DNA of 64,000 nt, taken from the NCBI RefSeq assembly GCF_015864665.1, contig NZ_JADYWU010000003.1, forward strand, positions 65,399 to 129,398, given 5' to 3'. A program made the translations under genes and the position numbers. Source of the stretch: Salinibacterium sp. SWN167. GTDB lineage: Bacteria > Actinomycetota > Actinomycetes > Actinomycetales > Microbacteriaceae. The notes beneath the pieces are model-generated. The model was not told where the DNA came from. It saw nothing but the letters and a program-made list of their open reading frames with translations, and did no database searches. Of the stretch, positions 49,706 to 59,608 are shown piece by piece (position 1 is the stretch's first letter; every line of letters begins with the position of its first letter).

Positions 49706-52522
49706 CTAGACCCGCGGCTTTTCCTTCATTTCAATTGTCTCGATCTCGTCACCGATTTGGATGTCGTTGAACTTACCAAGTCCGATACCGGCTTCGTAGT
49801 CGGTACGAACTTCAGTGACGTCATCCTTGAAGCGACGCAGCGAGTCGATCGCCAGGTTGTCGCCAACGACGACACCTTCGCGGATAACTCGTGCCTTGGC
49901 GTTTCGCGTGATCGTTCCCGATCGCACGATGACACCGGCGATGTTTCCGACCTTGGAGGAGCGGAAGATCTCGCGGATCTCAGCAACACCCGACTGAACT
50001 TCTTCAAATTCAGGCTTGAGCATTCCCTTGAGCGAGTTCTCCACGTCTTCCAGCGCGGCGTAGATGACCGAGTAGAAGCGCACGTCGACACCTTCGCGAA
50101 CGGCGCGCTCGCGTGCCTTCGGATCGGGGCGAACGTTGAATCCAATGATGATGGCGTTGTCGACCGTGGCGAGGTTGATGTCGCTTTCGGTAACAGCACC
50201 GACACCGCGGTGGATGATGCGCAGCTGAACCGAGTCATCAACATCAATCTTGAGCAGCGACTCTTCGAGGGCTTCAACAGCACCCGATACGTCACCCTTG
50301 ATGATGAGGTTGAGCGATTCGACCTTGCCGTCTTCGAGGGCCTTCGTGAAGTCCTCGAGGCTGATGCGCTTGCGGCTGCGAGCGAGCATTGCGTTACGCT
50401 CTGCTGCTTCGCGCTTTTCAGCGATCTGGCGGGCCATGCGGTCGTCGTCGGTAACCAAGAACACGTCGCCGGCCTTGGGTACTGAAGTCAGACCGAGCAC
50501 AGCAACGGGGCGCGAAGGCTCCGCGTGTGTAACCGATTCGCCGTTCTCATCGAACATGGCACGAACGCGACCGTAGGCGGTACCCGCAACGATGGGGTCT
50601 CCGACTTCAAGCGTTCCCGACTGGATGAGCACGGTAGCAACAGCACCGCGGCCCTTGTCGAGCTTCGCTTCAATCGCGACACCACGAGCGTCCTTGTTGG
50701 GGTTTGCGCGCAGGTCGAGTCCGGCATCCGCTGTCAGGAGCACTGCGTCAAGAAGCTCGGTGATACCGACCTTGTTGAGCGCCGAGACATCCATGAACAT
50801 GGTGTCTCCGCCGTACTCTTCTGCAACGAGGCCGAATTCGGTGAGCTGCTGACGCACCTTGGCCGGGTTTGCACCCTCTTTATCGATCTTGTTGATCGCG
50901 ACAACGATCGGAACGTTTGCTGCCTGAGCGTGGTTGAGAGCTTCAACCGTCTGGGGCATGATTCCGTCGTCTGCTGCAACCACGAGGATCGCAACGTCGG
51001 TGACCTGAGCACCACGAGCACGCATAGCGGTGAACGCTTCGTGGCCCGGGGTGTCAATGAAGGTGATCGGACGTTCGATACCGTCGTGCTCTTTGACGAC
51101 CTGGTAAGCACCAATGTGCTGCGTGATGCCACCGGCTTCGCCCGCAACAACGTTGGCGTTACGGATAGCGTCAAGAAGCTTGGTCTTACCGTGGTCGACG
51201 TGACCCATGACGGTAACAACAGGAGGACGAATAACAAGTTCATCTTCTGATTCGTCTTCGAGTTCTTGATCGAGGTCCATGTCGAAGCCGAGCAGAAGCT
51301 CGCGGTCTTCTTCTTCTGGCGAGACCATTTCGATCTTGAAGCCGAGTTCTTCACCCAGGATGTCGAACGTGGCCTCATCGAGAGACTCGGTTGCCGTCGC
51401 CATTTGTCCCAAGTGGAACAGAACGGTGACGAGGTTTCCGGGGCTCGTGTCGATCTTGTCGGCGAAGTCGGTGATCGACGCACCACGGCGAAGACGAATG
51501 ACTTCCTTGCCGTTTCCGCGCGGGACGCTAACGCCACCAAGCGACGGTGCTTCTCTCAGTTCGAACTCTGCCCGCTTCGCCCGCTTGGACTTGCGTGCCT
51601 TGCTCTTGCCGCCACCGCGACCGAAAGCACCTGCGGTGCCTCCACCGGGGCCACGACCGCGTCCACCAGCTGGCGGACGGTTAGGACCAAAGTTGTTTCC
51701 TGGTGCTCCACCGGGACGGAATCCGCCACCAGCTGCGCCTGGGCGTGCGCCGGCGCCTGCTCCAGCAGGACCGCCTGGACGCTGACCGAAGCCACCTGGG
51801 CGCTGACCCTGGCCGGGTCCACCGGGACGAGGCGAGCCGGGACGAGGTGAACCTGGGCGCGGCGAACCGGGACGAGGTGCACCCGGACGCGGAGCGCCGG
51901 GACGAGGCAGGCCCGGACGCGGAGCGCCAGGACGAGGAATTGAGCTTGCGCCACCGGCAGGTGCCGGTCGTCCCATGCCCTGATTCGAGGCGAAGGGGTT
52001 GTTTCCCGGACGGGGAGTACCCGGACGAGGAACAGCGGAAGGGTTGGGAGCATCTGCTGCGCCGCCCGCAGGCTTTGCACCAGACTCGGCGGAAGCCTTC
52101 TCAGCGGCCAATGCCTTTTCAGCAGCCAATGCCTGAGCTTGACGCTCGGCAACAGTCAGAGGAGCGGGAGCCGCGCCTTCTTCTGGTTCAGCAGCCTGCT
52201 CGGGCTCCGGTGCAGCAGCGGGTGCTTCCTCAGCAACAGGTGCTGGGGTCGGCGCGCTTGGCATCGGAGTTTTGGGCTTCGGTGTCGCTTTAGCGGCAGC
52301 CTTCGGCGCGGCCTTGGGAGCAGCCTTAGGCTTCTCTGGCTCTGCCGGTGCTTTCGCTGCGTCAGCTTCGAGCGCAGCCTTCAACCGTCGGGCGACGGGG
52401 GGCTCAATGCTCGATGACGGGCCCTTAACGAATTCGCCCATTTCTTTGAGCTTCGCTAGAGCAGCCTTGCTATCGACGCCAGCTTCGGCGGCGACTTCGT
52501 GTACGCGTGGTTTTGCAGCCAC
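49706..52522 (-). CDS. infB: Translation initiation factor IF-2
   Basis: This 938-residue GTPase brings initiator tRNA to the ribosome. The N-terminal third is low-complexity, with Ala/Pro/Lys-rich stretches and eight RPGxP units (residues about 197-236). Then come the IF-2 N-domain ([19 protein letters not shown]), the G domain with [23 protein letters not shown] and NKIDK, and the C-terminal domains. GTG 52522 is chosen because AGGAG lies 4 bases upstream. That ribosome binding site is partly inside a 10-bp hairpin (52529-52554). The neighbours ylxR, nusA and rbfA form the usual operon. Confidence 0.97.
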   Translation of the reverse strand: MAAKPRVHEVAAEAGVDSKAALAKLKEMGEFVKGPSSSIEPPVARRLKAALEADAAKAPAEPEKPKAAPKAAPKAAAKATPKPKTPMPSAPTPAPVAEEAPAAAPEPEQAAEPEEGAAPAPLTVAERQAQALAAEKALAAEKASAESGAKPAGGAADAPNPSAVPRPGTPRPGNNPFASNQGMGRPAPAGGASSIPRPGAPRPGLPRPGAPRPGAPRPGSPRPGSPRPGSPRPGGPGQGQRPGGFGQRPGGPAGAGAGARPGAAGGGFRPGGAPGNNFGPNRPPAGGRGRGPGGGTAGAFGRGGGKSKARKSKRAKRAEFELREAPSLGGVSVPRGNGKEVIRLRRGASITDFADKIDTSPGNLVTVLFHLGQMATATESLDEATFDILGEELGFKIEMVSPEEEDRELLLGFDMDLDQELEDESEDELVIRPPVVTVMGHVDHGKTKLLDAIRNANVVAGEAGGITQHIGAYQVVKEHDGIERPITFIDTPGHEAFTAMRARGAQVTDVAILVVAADDGIMPQTVEALNHAQAANVPIVVAINKIDKEGANPAKVRQQLTEFGLVAEEYGGDTMFMDVSALNKVGITELLDAVLLTADAGLDLRANPNKDARGVAIEAKLDKGRGAVATVLIQSGTLEVGDPIVAGTAYGRVRAMFDENGESVTHAEPSRPVAVLGLTSVPKAGDVFLVTDDDRMARQIAEKREAAERNAMLARSRKRISLEDFTKALEDGKVESLNLIIKGDVSGAVEALEESLLKIDVDDSVQLRIIHRGVGAVTESDINLATVDNAIIIGFNVRPDPKARERAVREGVDVRFYSVIYAALEDVENSLKGMLKPEFEEVQSGVAEIREIFRSSKVGNIAGVIVRSGTITRNAKARVIREGVVVGDNLAIDSLRRFKDDVTEVRTDYEAGIGLGKFNDIQIGDEIETIEMKEKPRV
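51815..51934 (-). repeat. Eight 15-bp RPGxP repeats in infB
   Basis: Eight in-frame 15-bp units encode RPG(A/L/S/G)P within the disordered N-terminal part of IF-2. Such arrays are common in actinobacterial IF-2 and can vary in copy number without a frameshift. Confidence 0.85.
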
Positions 52523-52528
52523 TTTTCT

Positions 52529-52554
52529 CCTGTCTGGGTCTGCTCCCAGACAGG
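52529..52554 (-). promoter_or_regulatory. infB: Hairpin that overlaps the infB ribosome binding site
   Basis: CCTGTCTGGG (52529-52538) and CCCAGACAGG (52545-52554) form a perfect 10-bp stem with a 6-base loop. On the minus strand its 3' arm ends in the GG of the AGGAG ribosome binding site, 4 bases before the GTG start. Folding should hide part of that site and lower infB translation. Confidence 0.65.
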
Positions 52555-52612
52555 GGCAGACCACTAATTACGGACGGAACTCATTTCGAGCCGCTCATTA
52601 GTTGTCCATAGG

Positions 52613-52903
52613 TCAATCAGCCTGTTCGTTAGGGGACATCGGTTGATGTCCCGCCTCATATTCAGCTAACACTGAAAGAAGTGCTCCGGTATCTAGCGGT
52701 GGTTCCACCTTCAACGCACGTGCAAAAGCTCTGCGTTTGATTGCAGACTCAAAACACGTAGTTGTGGGATGAAGCCACGCACCGCGACCCGGAAGTGTGG
52801 CCGAATGGTCGGCCACAACCGCACCGTGAGATGCGATAACCCTCAGTAACGAGGATCTGCTGGCGCTCGCGCGACAGCCAATACACGTTCTTACTGCTTC
52901 CAT
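52613..52903 (-). CDS. ylxR: YlxR family protein (DUF448)
   Basis: This 96-residue protein has the YlxR signature TCIGCRASASRSSLLRV near residues 5-21, then GRGAWLHPTTTCFESAIKRR. YlxR is usually located between nusA and infB, as here. It binds RNA and has been linked to RNase P and gene regulation in other bacteria. I place the start at ATG 52903, where the conserved region begins. The longer frame to 52990 runs through the hairpin after nusA. A GGGGT precedes the start closely. Confidence 0.92.
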   Translation of the reverse strand: MEAVRTCIGCRASASRSSLLRVIASHGAVVADHSATLPGRGAWLHPTTTCFESAIKRRAFARALKVEPPLDTGALLSVLAEYEAGHQPMSPNEQAD

Positions 52904-52976
52904 GATACCCCTACTCTGCAATCCCGCACTCCCCCGCGCCCGAGAATAAACGCACGCGCGATGGAACGCTACCGGC

Positions 52977-53006
52977 CTCCCCCACAGCACACCGTGCTGC
53001 GGGGAG
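52977..53006 (-). other. Hairpin between nusA and ylxR
   Basis: CTCCCC and GGGGAG, plus CAGCAC and GTGCTG, form a 12-bp stem with a small internal bulge and a 3-base loop. It starts about 17 bases after the nusA stop and has no T run. It may be an attenuator or an mRNA-end protector inside the operon. Confidence 0.7.
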
Positions 53007-53023
53007 AGCCAGACGAACGACTA

Positions 53024-54022
53024 TTAGTCGTCGAGAATCGAGTCGGGCTGGATGTCGATGCGTGCGCCGGTGAGCTTGGCAGCCAGTCGGGCGTTTTGCC
53101 CTTCCTTGCCAATTGCCAATGACAGCTGGTAGTCGGGCACGAGGGCACGAACCGCCTTGGTGGCCTCATCGATCACGAAGGAGCTCGATACCTTGGCGGG
53201 CGAGAGCGCATTAGCAACAAAGGTGGCGAGGTTCTCGGAGTAGTCGACGATGTCGATTTTCTCGTTATTGAGTTCCGCTGTTACTGCTCGAACACGCTGG
53301 CCAAGCTCGCCAATGCACGAACCCTTCGCGTTGATGCCGGTCTCGGTTGCCCGGACAGCCATCTTGGTGCGGTGGCCTGCCTCGCGGGCAACAGAAGTGA
53401 TTTCTACCAGTCCGCTGGCAATCTCAGGAACCTCAAGCGCGAAGAGCTTACGAACGAGCGACGGGTGGGTGCGGCTGACCGTAATCTGCGGCCCCTTGTC
53501 GCCCTTGTTTACTGCCGTGACGTACACCCGGATGCGTGATCCGTGCGTGTATTCCTCGCTGGGAACCTGCTCTTCGGGAGGCATGATTGCCTCCACCGAA
53601 CCGAGGTCGATGTGGATCATGCGAGGGTTGGGACCCTGCTGAATCACGCCGGCAACAATGTCACCCTCGCGACCCTTGAACTCGCCAAGCACCTTGTCGT
53701 CACCAATGTCGCGCAAGCGCTGGTTGATGACCTGTTTTGCCGCGAACGCTGCAATACGTCCGAAATCACTGGGGCTGTCTTCAGCCTCGCCAATAACCGC
53801 ACCCTCTTCGTCGTACTCAGGGACCCAGACACTGACGTGTCCAGTTTTGCGGTCGAGCACAACACGAGCGGTCGGCTGCACTTCTGCAGCCTTACCTTCG
53901 GGAGCCTCAACGTGCTTGAGATAGGCGCTCAGAATCGCCTGCTCAATAATCTGCACCAGTTCTTCGAACGGTATCTCTCGCTCGCGCTCCATCATGCGCA
54001 GCACGCTCAAGTCGATATCCAT
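53024..54022 (-). CDS. nusA: Transcription termination/antitermination factor NusA
   Basis: This 332-residue RNA-binding factor has an N-terminal RNA polymerase-binding domain, an S1 domain ([20 protein letters not shown], ending [17 protein letters not shown]) and two KH domains ([18 protein letters not shown] and [18 protein letters not shown]). It lacks the acidic C-terminal repeats of E. coli NusA, as is normal in Actinobacteria. It starts the nusA-ylxR-infB-rbfA series. rimP, which normally precedes it, is not present between proS and nusA; the gap is only 75 bases. Confidence 0.97.
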   Translation of the reverse strand: MDIDLSVLRMMEREREIPFEELVQIIEQAILSAYLKHVEAPEGKAAEVQPTARVVLDRKTGHVSVWVPEYDEEGAVIGEAEDSPSDFGRIAAFAAKQVINQRLRDIGDDKVLGEFKGREGDIVAGVIQQGPNPRMIHIDLGSVEAIMPPEEQVPSEEYTHGSRIRVYVTAVNKGDKGPQITVSRTHPSLVRKLFALEVPEIASGLVEITSVAREAGHRTKMAVRATETGINAKGSCIGELGQRVRAVTAELNNEKIDIVDYSENLATFVANALSPAKVSSSFVIDEATKAVRALVPDYQLSLAIGKEGQNARLAAKLTGARIDIQPDSILDD

Positions 54023-54097
54023 TGAGGACCTCCGATATTCATTTAGGGGTTGTGACTCGAAACCGTCTGCGGCTCCGAACTTGCTAGTTTAGCTGGC

Positions 54098-55879
54098 TTA
54101 TTTCGAGAGTGCAGCGACGACATCGGCCACAGGGGTACTCGTGCGCTCGTTCGTCGCGCGATCCCAGACTTCGACCATTCCGTTGGCGGCATCGCGACCG
54201 ACAATCACAATCATGGGCACGCCGAGGAGCTCAGCATCGCCGAACTTCACGCCGGGCGAAACCTTCGGGCGATCATCGAAGAGCACGTCGAGACCCGACT
54301 GCTCAAGCGAGCTCACGAGGCCTTCGGCGGTCTCGTAGACAACGGCGTCCTTGCCCGCCGCAACGATGTGCACGTCGTAGGGGCTGATCTGCTTGGGCCA
54401 CAACAGGCCCTTGCCGTCGTTCGTGGTCTCAGCGATGGCCGCCATCAAACGGGTGACGCCGATTCCGTAGGACCCCATCGTGACGGTGACAAGCTTGCCG
54501 TTCTCATCGAGAACCTTCAGCCCAAGCACCTCAGCATACTTGCGGCCGAGCTGGAAGACGTGACCGATCTCCATGCCGCGAGCGGTTTCGATGGGACCGC
54601 TGCCATCGGGGGCAGGGTCGCCGGCGCGGACATCCGACACCTCAACGGTGCCGTCAGAGATGAAGTCACGACCGGCAACGAGACCTAGGACGTGCTTTTC
54701 GTGGAGGTTGGCGCCCGTGATCCACTGCGTGCCATCAACGACGCGGGGGTCGAGTACGAAGCGCACGCCCGTCGTCGACTTCTCGCCGATGACAGCGCCC
54801 TCGGGCGACCATGGACCGATGTAGCCCTTAACAAAGCCGGGGTTTCCCTCGAGCTTGGCCAGCTCGGCGAAGTCTTTCTCCGTGGCGGGCTCAACCTGAG
54901 CCGGCGCGAAGGCAACCTCGGCGCGCTTCATGTCAACATCGCGGTCGCCAGGCAAACCGACGACAACGAGTTCGCGCGTTCCGTCAATTGACGTCAGCGC
55001 GAGAACGATGTTCTTGAGCGTGTCTGCGGCGGTCCAGGGACGATCATCGCGGGGCTGCTCTTCGTTAGCGAGAGCAACAAGAGTGTCGATCGTGGGAGTG
55101 TTCGGCGAATCGAAGACCAGCGGAGCGGGCAGGCCATCAATCGGCAATGCCTCGGGAACGGTGGTGCGGTACGCCTCAACGTTGGCGGCGTAGCCACCAG
55201 CCGAGCGCACGAACGTGTCTTCGCCCACGGGAGTCGGGTGCAAGAACTCTTCGCTCTTCGAGCCACCCATCGCGCCGGCATCCGCGCTGACAATCACATA
55301 TTCGAGACCGAGGCGGTTGAAGATGCGCTCATAGGCGTCACGGTGCTGCTGGTACGAAACATCGAGGCCGGCATCCGTGTAGTCGAAGGAGTAGCTGTCT
55401 TTCATCGAGAACTCGCGACCACGCAGCAGACCGGCACGGGGGCGGGCTTCATCGCGGTACTTGTCCTGGATTTGGTACAGCGACAGCGGCAAGTCTTTGT
55501 AGCTCGAGTACAGGTCTTTCACGAGCAACGTGAAGACCTCTTCGTGCGTGGGCGCCAACAAATAATCGGCGTCTTTGCGGTCCTTGAGACGGAAGATGCC
55601 GTCACCGTACTCAGTCCAGCGGCCCGTGAGCTCGTAGGGTTCGCGCGGCAGCAGAGCCGGGAACAGCACCTCTTGGGCGCCAAACGACTCGAGTTCTTCA
55701 CGGATGACCGCTTCAATCTTGCGGCGAACCTTGAGCCCGAGCGGCAACCACGCAAAAACACCGGGAGCCTGCCGACGGATGTAGCCGGCGCGCACCAAAA
55801 GGCGGTGGCTGGCTACTTCAGCATCGACGGGATCTTCGCGAAGCGTGCGGACAAAGAGTTGAGAGAGACGTGTAGACAC
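54098..55879 (-). CDS. proS: Prolyl-tRNA synthetase
   Basis: This 593-residue class II enzyme charges tRNA-Pro. The bacterial-type layout is seen: motif 1 region ([19 protein letters not shown]), motif 2 ([20 protein letters not shown]), a YbaK-like editing insertion around residues 230-400, and motif 3 ([17 protein letters not shown]), then the anticodon-binding domain. The GTG start lies 6 bases after TACCAT. It is 18 bases downstream of ispG, so the two may also be cotranscribed. Confidence 0.97.
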   Translation of the reverse strand: MSTRLSQLFVRTLREDPVDAEVASHRLLVRAGYIRRQAPGVFAWLPLGLKVRRKIEAVIREELESFGAQEVLFPALLPREPYELTGRWTEYGDGIFRLKDRKDADYLLAPTHEEVFTLLVKDLYSSYKDLPLSLYQIQDKYRDEARPRAGLLRGREFSMKDSYSFDYTDAGLDVSYQQHRDAYERIFNRLGLEYVIVSADAGAMGGSKSEEFLHPTPVGEDTFVRSAGGYAANVEAYRTTVPEALPIDGLPAPLVFDSPNTPTIDTLVALANEEQPRDDRPWTAADTLKNIVLALTSIDGTRELVVVGLPGDRDVDMKRAEVAFAPAQVEPATEKDFAELAKLEGNPGFVKGYIGPWSPEGAVIGEKSTTGVRFVLDPRVVDGTQWITGANLHEKHVLGLVAGRDFISDGTVEVSDVRAGDPAPDGSGPIETARGMEIGHVFQLGRKYAEVLGLKVLDENGKLVTVTMGSYGIGVTRLMAAIAETTNDGKGLLWPKQISPYDVHIVAAGKDAVVYETAEGLVSSLEQSGLDVLFDDRPKVSPGVKFGDAELLGVPMIVIVGRDAANGMVEVWDRATNERTSTPVADVVAALSK

Positions 55880-55885
55880 GCCTCA

Positions 55886-55891
55886 ATGGTA
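55886..55891 (-). promoter_or_regulatory. Candidate -10 box, leaderless proS
   Basis: Minus-strand TACCAT is followed by exactly 6 bases and the GTG at 55879. It lies in the 18-base gap after ispG and would be an internal promoter. Confidence 0.35.
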
Positions 55892-55897
55892 GTGCGC

Positions 55898-57046
55898 CTA
55901 CGGGGTGAGAACTTGCGGACTTCCCGTGGCACCGGCCGGCATCTCTGCTGCGATGCGGTTGGCCTCTTCGATCAAGGTCGCCACGATGTCTGCTTCGGGA
56001 ACAGTCTTGATGACTTCACCCTTCACAAAGATCTGGCCCTTGCCATTACCGCTGGCAACACCGAGGTCAGCTTCGCGAGCTTCACCCGGTCCGTTGACGA
56101 CACAGCCCATGACAGCGACGCGCAGCGGAACCGTCATTCCTTCGAGGCCCTCGGTGACATCGTTGGCGAGCTTGTAGACATCGACCTGCGCGCGACCACA
56201 CGAGGGACACGAGACGATTTCAAGCTTGCGCTCACGCAGGTTGAGCGACTGCAGAATTTGCAGGCCAACCTTAATCTCTTGCACGGGAGGAGCCGACAGC
56301 GAGACACGAATCGTGTCTCCGATGCCCTCCGATAGCAGGATGCCGAACGCCGTTGCGCTCTTGATCGTGCCCTGAAACTCCGGCCCGGCCTCGGTCACAC
56401 CGAGGTGCAGCGGCCAGTCGCCGCGCTCTGCGAGCATGCGGTACGCCTTGACCATGACAATGGGGTCGTTGTGCTTGACCGAAATCTTGAAGTCGTGAAA
56501 GTCGTGCTCTTCGAAGAGGCTTGCCTCCCAGACAGCGCTCTCTACGAGCGCTTCTGCGGTGGCCTTGCCGTACTTCTGCAGCAGACTTGGCTCGAGCGAA
56601 CCGGCGTTGATACCAATGCGCAGGCTTGTGCCCGCGTCTTTGGCAGCCTTAGCGATCTCGCCAACCTTGTCGTCGAACTTGCGAATGTTGCCCGGGTTGA
56701 CGCGCACGGCGCCCACTCCGGCATCAATCGCGGAAAAAACATAACGCGGCTGGAAGTGGATGTCGGCAATAACCGGAATCTGGCTCTTTTTCGCGATGAT
56801 GTGCAGCACATCCGCGTCGTCTTGATGAGGCACAGCAACACGCACGATGTCACAACCGGATGCCGTGAGTTCGGCAATCTGCTGCAGCGTCGCGTCAATA
56901 TTGGTGGTCTGCGTCGTCGTCATGGACTGGACGCTCACTTGTGACTCGCTGCCGACTCCTACTGAACCGACCTTGATCTGCCGGGTCTTGCGACGGGGAG
57001 CGAGGACTTCAGGGACTTTCGGCATTCCGAGATTAATTGCTGGCAC
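55898..57046 (-). CDS. ispG: 4-hydroxy-3-methylbut-2-enyl diphosphate synthase
   Basis: This 382-residue iron-sulfur enzyme (GcpE) catalyses the next-to-last step of the MEP isoprenoid pathway. The TIM-barrel part has [19 protein letters not shown], and the cluster-binding Cys are in [10 protein letters not shown]-like [15 protein letters not shown] and in [15 protein letters not shown]. The GTG start lies 6 bases after TAGGAT and lacks a Shine-Dalgarno sequence, so the mRNA is probably leaderless. It precedes proS by 18 bases. The usual neighbours dxr and rip are outside or elsewhere. Confidence 0.96.
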   Translation of the reverse strand: MPAINLGMPKVPEVLAPRRKTRQIKVGSVGVGSESQVSVQSMTTTQTTNIDATLQQIAELTASGCDIVRVAVPHQDDADVLHIIAKKSQIPVIADIHFQPRYVFSAIDAGVGAVRVNPGNIRKFDDKVGEIAKAAKDAGTSLRIGINAGSLEPSLLQKYGKATAEALVESAVWEASLFEEHDFHDFKISVKHNDPIVMVKAYRMLAERGDWPLHLGVTEAGPEFQGTIKSATAFGILLSEGIGDTIRVSLSAPPVQEIKVGLQILQSLNLRERKLEIVSCPSCGRAQVDVYKLANDVTEGLEGMTVPLRVAVMGCVVNGPGEAREADLGVASGNGKGQIFVKGEVIKTVPEADIVATLIEEANRIAAEMPAGATGSPQVLTP

Positions 57047-57052
57047 TAACCC

Positions 57053-57058
57053 ATCCTA
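57053..57058 (-). promoter_or_regulatory. Candidate -10 box, leaderless ispG
   Basis: Minus-strand TAGGAT is followed by exactly 6 bases (gggtta) and the GTG at 57046. Confidence 0.5.
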
Positions 57059-57086
57059 AAGCCGACTCCTGAACATCAGCGGAACG

Positions 57087-58145
57087 CTAGCGCGCGCCGA
57101 GGTGAGCAGTCAGTGCCTGCACAAACTCCTCGGGACGCTCAAGATGCGCTGAGTGGCCACAGTTTTCCCACGCCAGCTCGGTGTACTCGCCGCCGTTGGC
57201 CTTGTACTGCTCGAGGACCGCGCGGGTCTGTTCGATCATCGGCTGCGGCGGGGCAACCTCGGCGCCGGGCCAGCCCGGGATGACACCAAGCTGTCCCAAG
57301 AAGTTGAGGTCGAAACCGGAGGCATCCGACACAATCGCGTCTTGCAGACCGCGCACCCAGAGTATGCGCGGCTTCGTCGGCAACTCGGTGATGGCGCTGA
57401 CGTTGAAGTGGTTGGGAGTCATGGTGTTGAGCACGCCACGACCGCCGGGGCCGAAGCCCGGCCACGCGTCAACAGCAACCGAGTCACCCGGGTAGTTGTC
57501 CTCACCGGTAGCGGTCGTGAGCATCGATTCGATCCACAGGTCTTCGTGTTCGGTGTGGGCTGCAGCATCCGCCACATAAGCGGTGCGGAACACCGAGCGA
57601 GCGGAGGTCGGCGACTCGTCGGCCGCATCGCCCGCGTTTAGCTGAGCCACGAACTCGGGGTTCGCTCCCCCGCCTCCCGTACCCGAGCACTCCGGGTTCA
57701 GGAGTTCGCCATTCGCGCCCTTCGTGCCGCCGAAGCCGTAGGGCGAGACGGGAGACACCAACGAGACGGTCTCAACACGGTCGGCGTAATCGAGCATGAA
57801 CTGCATCACGATTCCGCCGCCCAGGCTCCAGCCGACGAAGCTCGCGCTCTCGATGCTCAGCGCGTCAAGCACGGAAGCGATGTCGTCAGAGAAGTCGCGA
57901 ACGCCGCGCGTGGCATCCACGGGAAGTGTTTCGCTGTCGCCGAAGCCGCGCAGGTCAATCGCCAACGCGCGAACGCTGCTATCGAGTGCGAGCATCGTGG
58001 GCTGCCAGAACAGCGACGACGAGACGTTTCCGTGCACGAACACCACCGTCGACGTTGCGGTGTCGGATGGGCGCTCAAGAACCGACGCGACAATGCGCGG
58101 TGTGGTGACGCTGTGCTGAACGATGCCAGTGAGAAGGGTAGCCAT
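57087..58145 (-). CDS. Alpha/beta hydrolase of the catabolic operon (last gene)
   Basis: This 352-residue hydrolase has the strand-turn FVHGNVSSSLFWQP, the nucleophile elbow GWSLGGGIVMQ with the catalytic Ser, and a late catalytic His in NCGHSAHLERP. An unusual Gly-rich insertion (CSGTGGGGANPEF) lies in the cap. There is no signal peptide. The ATG has AAGGA 6 bases upstream. It follows the CoA transferase B gene by 45 bases and closes the operon. It could cleave an ester, lactone or C-C bond of the imported substrate. The reaction is not predictable. Confidence 0.87.
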   Translation of the reverse strand: MATLLTGIVQHSVTTPRIVASVLERPSDTATSTVVFVHGNVSSSLFWQPTMLALDSSVRALAIDLRGFGDSETLPVDATRGVRDFSDDIASVLDALSIESASFVGWSLGGGIVMQFMLDYADRVETVSLVSPVSPYGFGGTKGANGELLNPECSGTGGGGANPEFVAQLNAGDAADESPTSARSVFRTAYVADAAAHTEHEDLWIESMLTTATGEDNYPGDSVAVDAWPGFGPGGRGVLNTMTPNHFNVSAITELPTKPRILWVRGLQDAIVSDASGFDLNFLGQLGVIPGWPGAEVAPPQPMIEQTRAVLEQYKANGGEYTELAWENCGHSAHLERPEEFVQALTAHLGAR

Positions 58146-58190
58146 GATGTGTCCTTTGGTGAGTGGAACTACGGGTGGTGGCGAAATTTC

Positions 58191-58832
58191 TTAAGTAGTG
58201 AGCTCGACAATGAGTTCGGGTTCGGTGGCAGCGCGAACGGTCGCTTCGTCGACGCCGGGGGCAAGTTCGCGAAGAACGAGCCCGCGGTCAGTGATATCAA
58301 TCACCGCGAGATCGGTAATGATGCGGTGAACGACACCGCGGCCAGTCAGCGGCAGCGAGCACTCGTTTACGATCTTGGGGCTGCCATCTTTGGCGACATG
58401 CTCCATGAGCACGATGACGCGAGCCGCGCCGTGCACAAGATCCATGGCGCCGCCGGGGCCCTTGATCATCTTGCCGGGAATCATCCAGTTGGCGAGATCG
58501 CCAGCGACCGAGACCTGCATAGCGCCGAGAATGGCGGCGTCAATCTTGCCACCGCGGATCATGCCGAAGCTCATGGCCGAGTCGAAGAAGGCCGTGCCGG
58601 GAAGGGTCGTGACCGTCTCTTTGCCCGCATTGATCAGGTCGGGATCGACATTCTCTTCGGTGGGGTACGGCCCAACACCGAGGATGCCGTTCTCCGATTG
58701 CAGCACCACCGTGCGGCCCTCCGGAACGTAGTTCGGCACGAGCGTCGGAAGGCCGATACCGAGATTTACATACGAGCCATCAGCCAGTTCGAGCGCGGCA
58801 CGCGCCGCCATTTCTTCGCGAGTCAAAGCCAT
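58191..58832 (-). CDS. 3-oxoacid CoA-transferase subunit B
   Basis: This 213-residue protein is the beta subunit of a family I CoA transferase. The catalytic Glu47 is in [14 protein letters not shown], followed by the AGKETVT and [18 protein letters not shown] motifs. With subunit A it moves CoA from succinyl-CoA or acetyl-CoA to a keto acid such as acetoacetate or 3-oxoadipate. The start codon overlaps the stop of subunit A by 1 base. The acceptor is uncertain, but an adjacent 3-hydroxybutyrate dehydrogenase-like gene points to acetoacetate. Confidence 0.93.
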   Translation of the reverse strand: MALTREEMAARAALELADGSYVNLGIGLPTLVPNYVPEGRTVVLQSENGILGVGPYPTEENVDPDLINAGKETVTTLPGTAFFDSAMSFGMIRGGKIDAAILGAMQVSVAGDLANWMIPGKMIKGPGGAMDLVHGAARVIVLMEHVAKDGSPKIVNECSLPLTGRGVVHRIITDLAVIDITDRGLVLRELAPGVDEATVRAATEPELIVELTT

Positions 58833-59608
58833 TATGCGACCACCTTCTGCACTGTGCGACGTTCGATCCGTTTCTCGACATCGGGGCCAACCTCGATGAT
58901 CCGCGTGACATACACGCCGGGCAGGTGAACGGCATCCGGTTCTATCTCGCCTGGCTCCACGAGCTCTTCGACCTGGGCGATACAGACGCGGCCAGCCATC
59001 GCGGCTAGCGGCGAGAAGTTGCGCGCCGACTTCGCGAAGACGAGGTTGCCATGACGGTCGCCTTTGAGCGCGTGCACAAGTGAGAAGTCGGTCGTGATCG
59101 ATTCTTCGAGCACGAAATCTTTGGGGGTGCCGTTCACGTCGAACGAACGAACCTCTTTTTGAGGCGAGGCAATCGCGATGCCGCCCGAACCGTCGTAGCG
59201 GCGCGGCAGGCCGCCCTCGGCAACCTGGGTTCCGACGCCGGTTTGCGTGAAGAATGCTGCGATTCCCGAGCCACCGGCCCGAAGCTTCTCGGCGAGGGTG
59301 CCCTGGGGGGTCAGCTCCACTTCGAGCTCCCCCGTCAAGAACTGACGCTCAAACTCTTTGTTCTCGCCCACATACGACGAGGTCATCTTGCGGATGCGGC
59401 GGGCAGCCAGCAGCACGCCAAGCCCCCAGTCATCGACACCACAGTTGTTGCTGACAATGCTGAGGTCATCTGACCCTGACTCGAGCAACGCTTGGATAAG
59501 CACCATCGGATTTCCGCAGAGGCCAAAGCCGCCAACGGCAAGAGATGCCCCGCTCGGAATATCAGCGATCGCTTCTGCCGCTGACCCCACTGTCTTGTCG
59601 ATGCTCAC
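58832..59608 (-). CDS. 3-oxoacid CoA-transferase subunit A
   Basis: This 258-residue alpha subunit of a family I CoA transferase has the [19 protein letters not shown] motif near the N-terminus, [22 protein letters not shown], and [20 protein letters not shown]. It overlaps subunit B by 1 base and the upstream hydrolase by 4 bases, so the complex is translated in a coupled way. Related pairs are PcaIJ, ScoAB and AtoDA. Sequence alone does not separate these. Confidence 0.93.
   Translation of the reverse strand: MSIDKTVGSAAEAIADIPSGASLAVGGFGLCGNPMVLIQALLESGSDDLSIVSNNCGVDDWGLGVLLAARRIRKMTSSYVGENKEFERQFLTGELEVELTPQGTLAEKLRAGGSGIAAFFTQTGVGTQVAEGGLPRRYDGSGGIAIASPQKEVRSFDVNGTPKDFVLEESITTDFSLVHALKGDRHGNLVFAKSARNFSPLAAMAGRVCIAQVEELVEPGEIEPDAVHLPGVYVTRIIEVGPDVEKRIERRTVQKVVA

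Noticed and set aside
51815-51934. Possible CRISPR-like or minisatellite array
   Set aside because: The 15-bp units are in frame in infB and encode the known low-complexity RPGxP region of actinobacterial IF-2.
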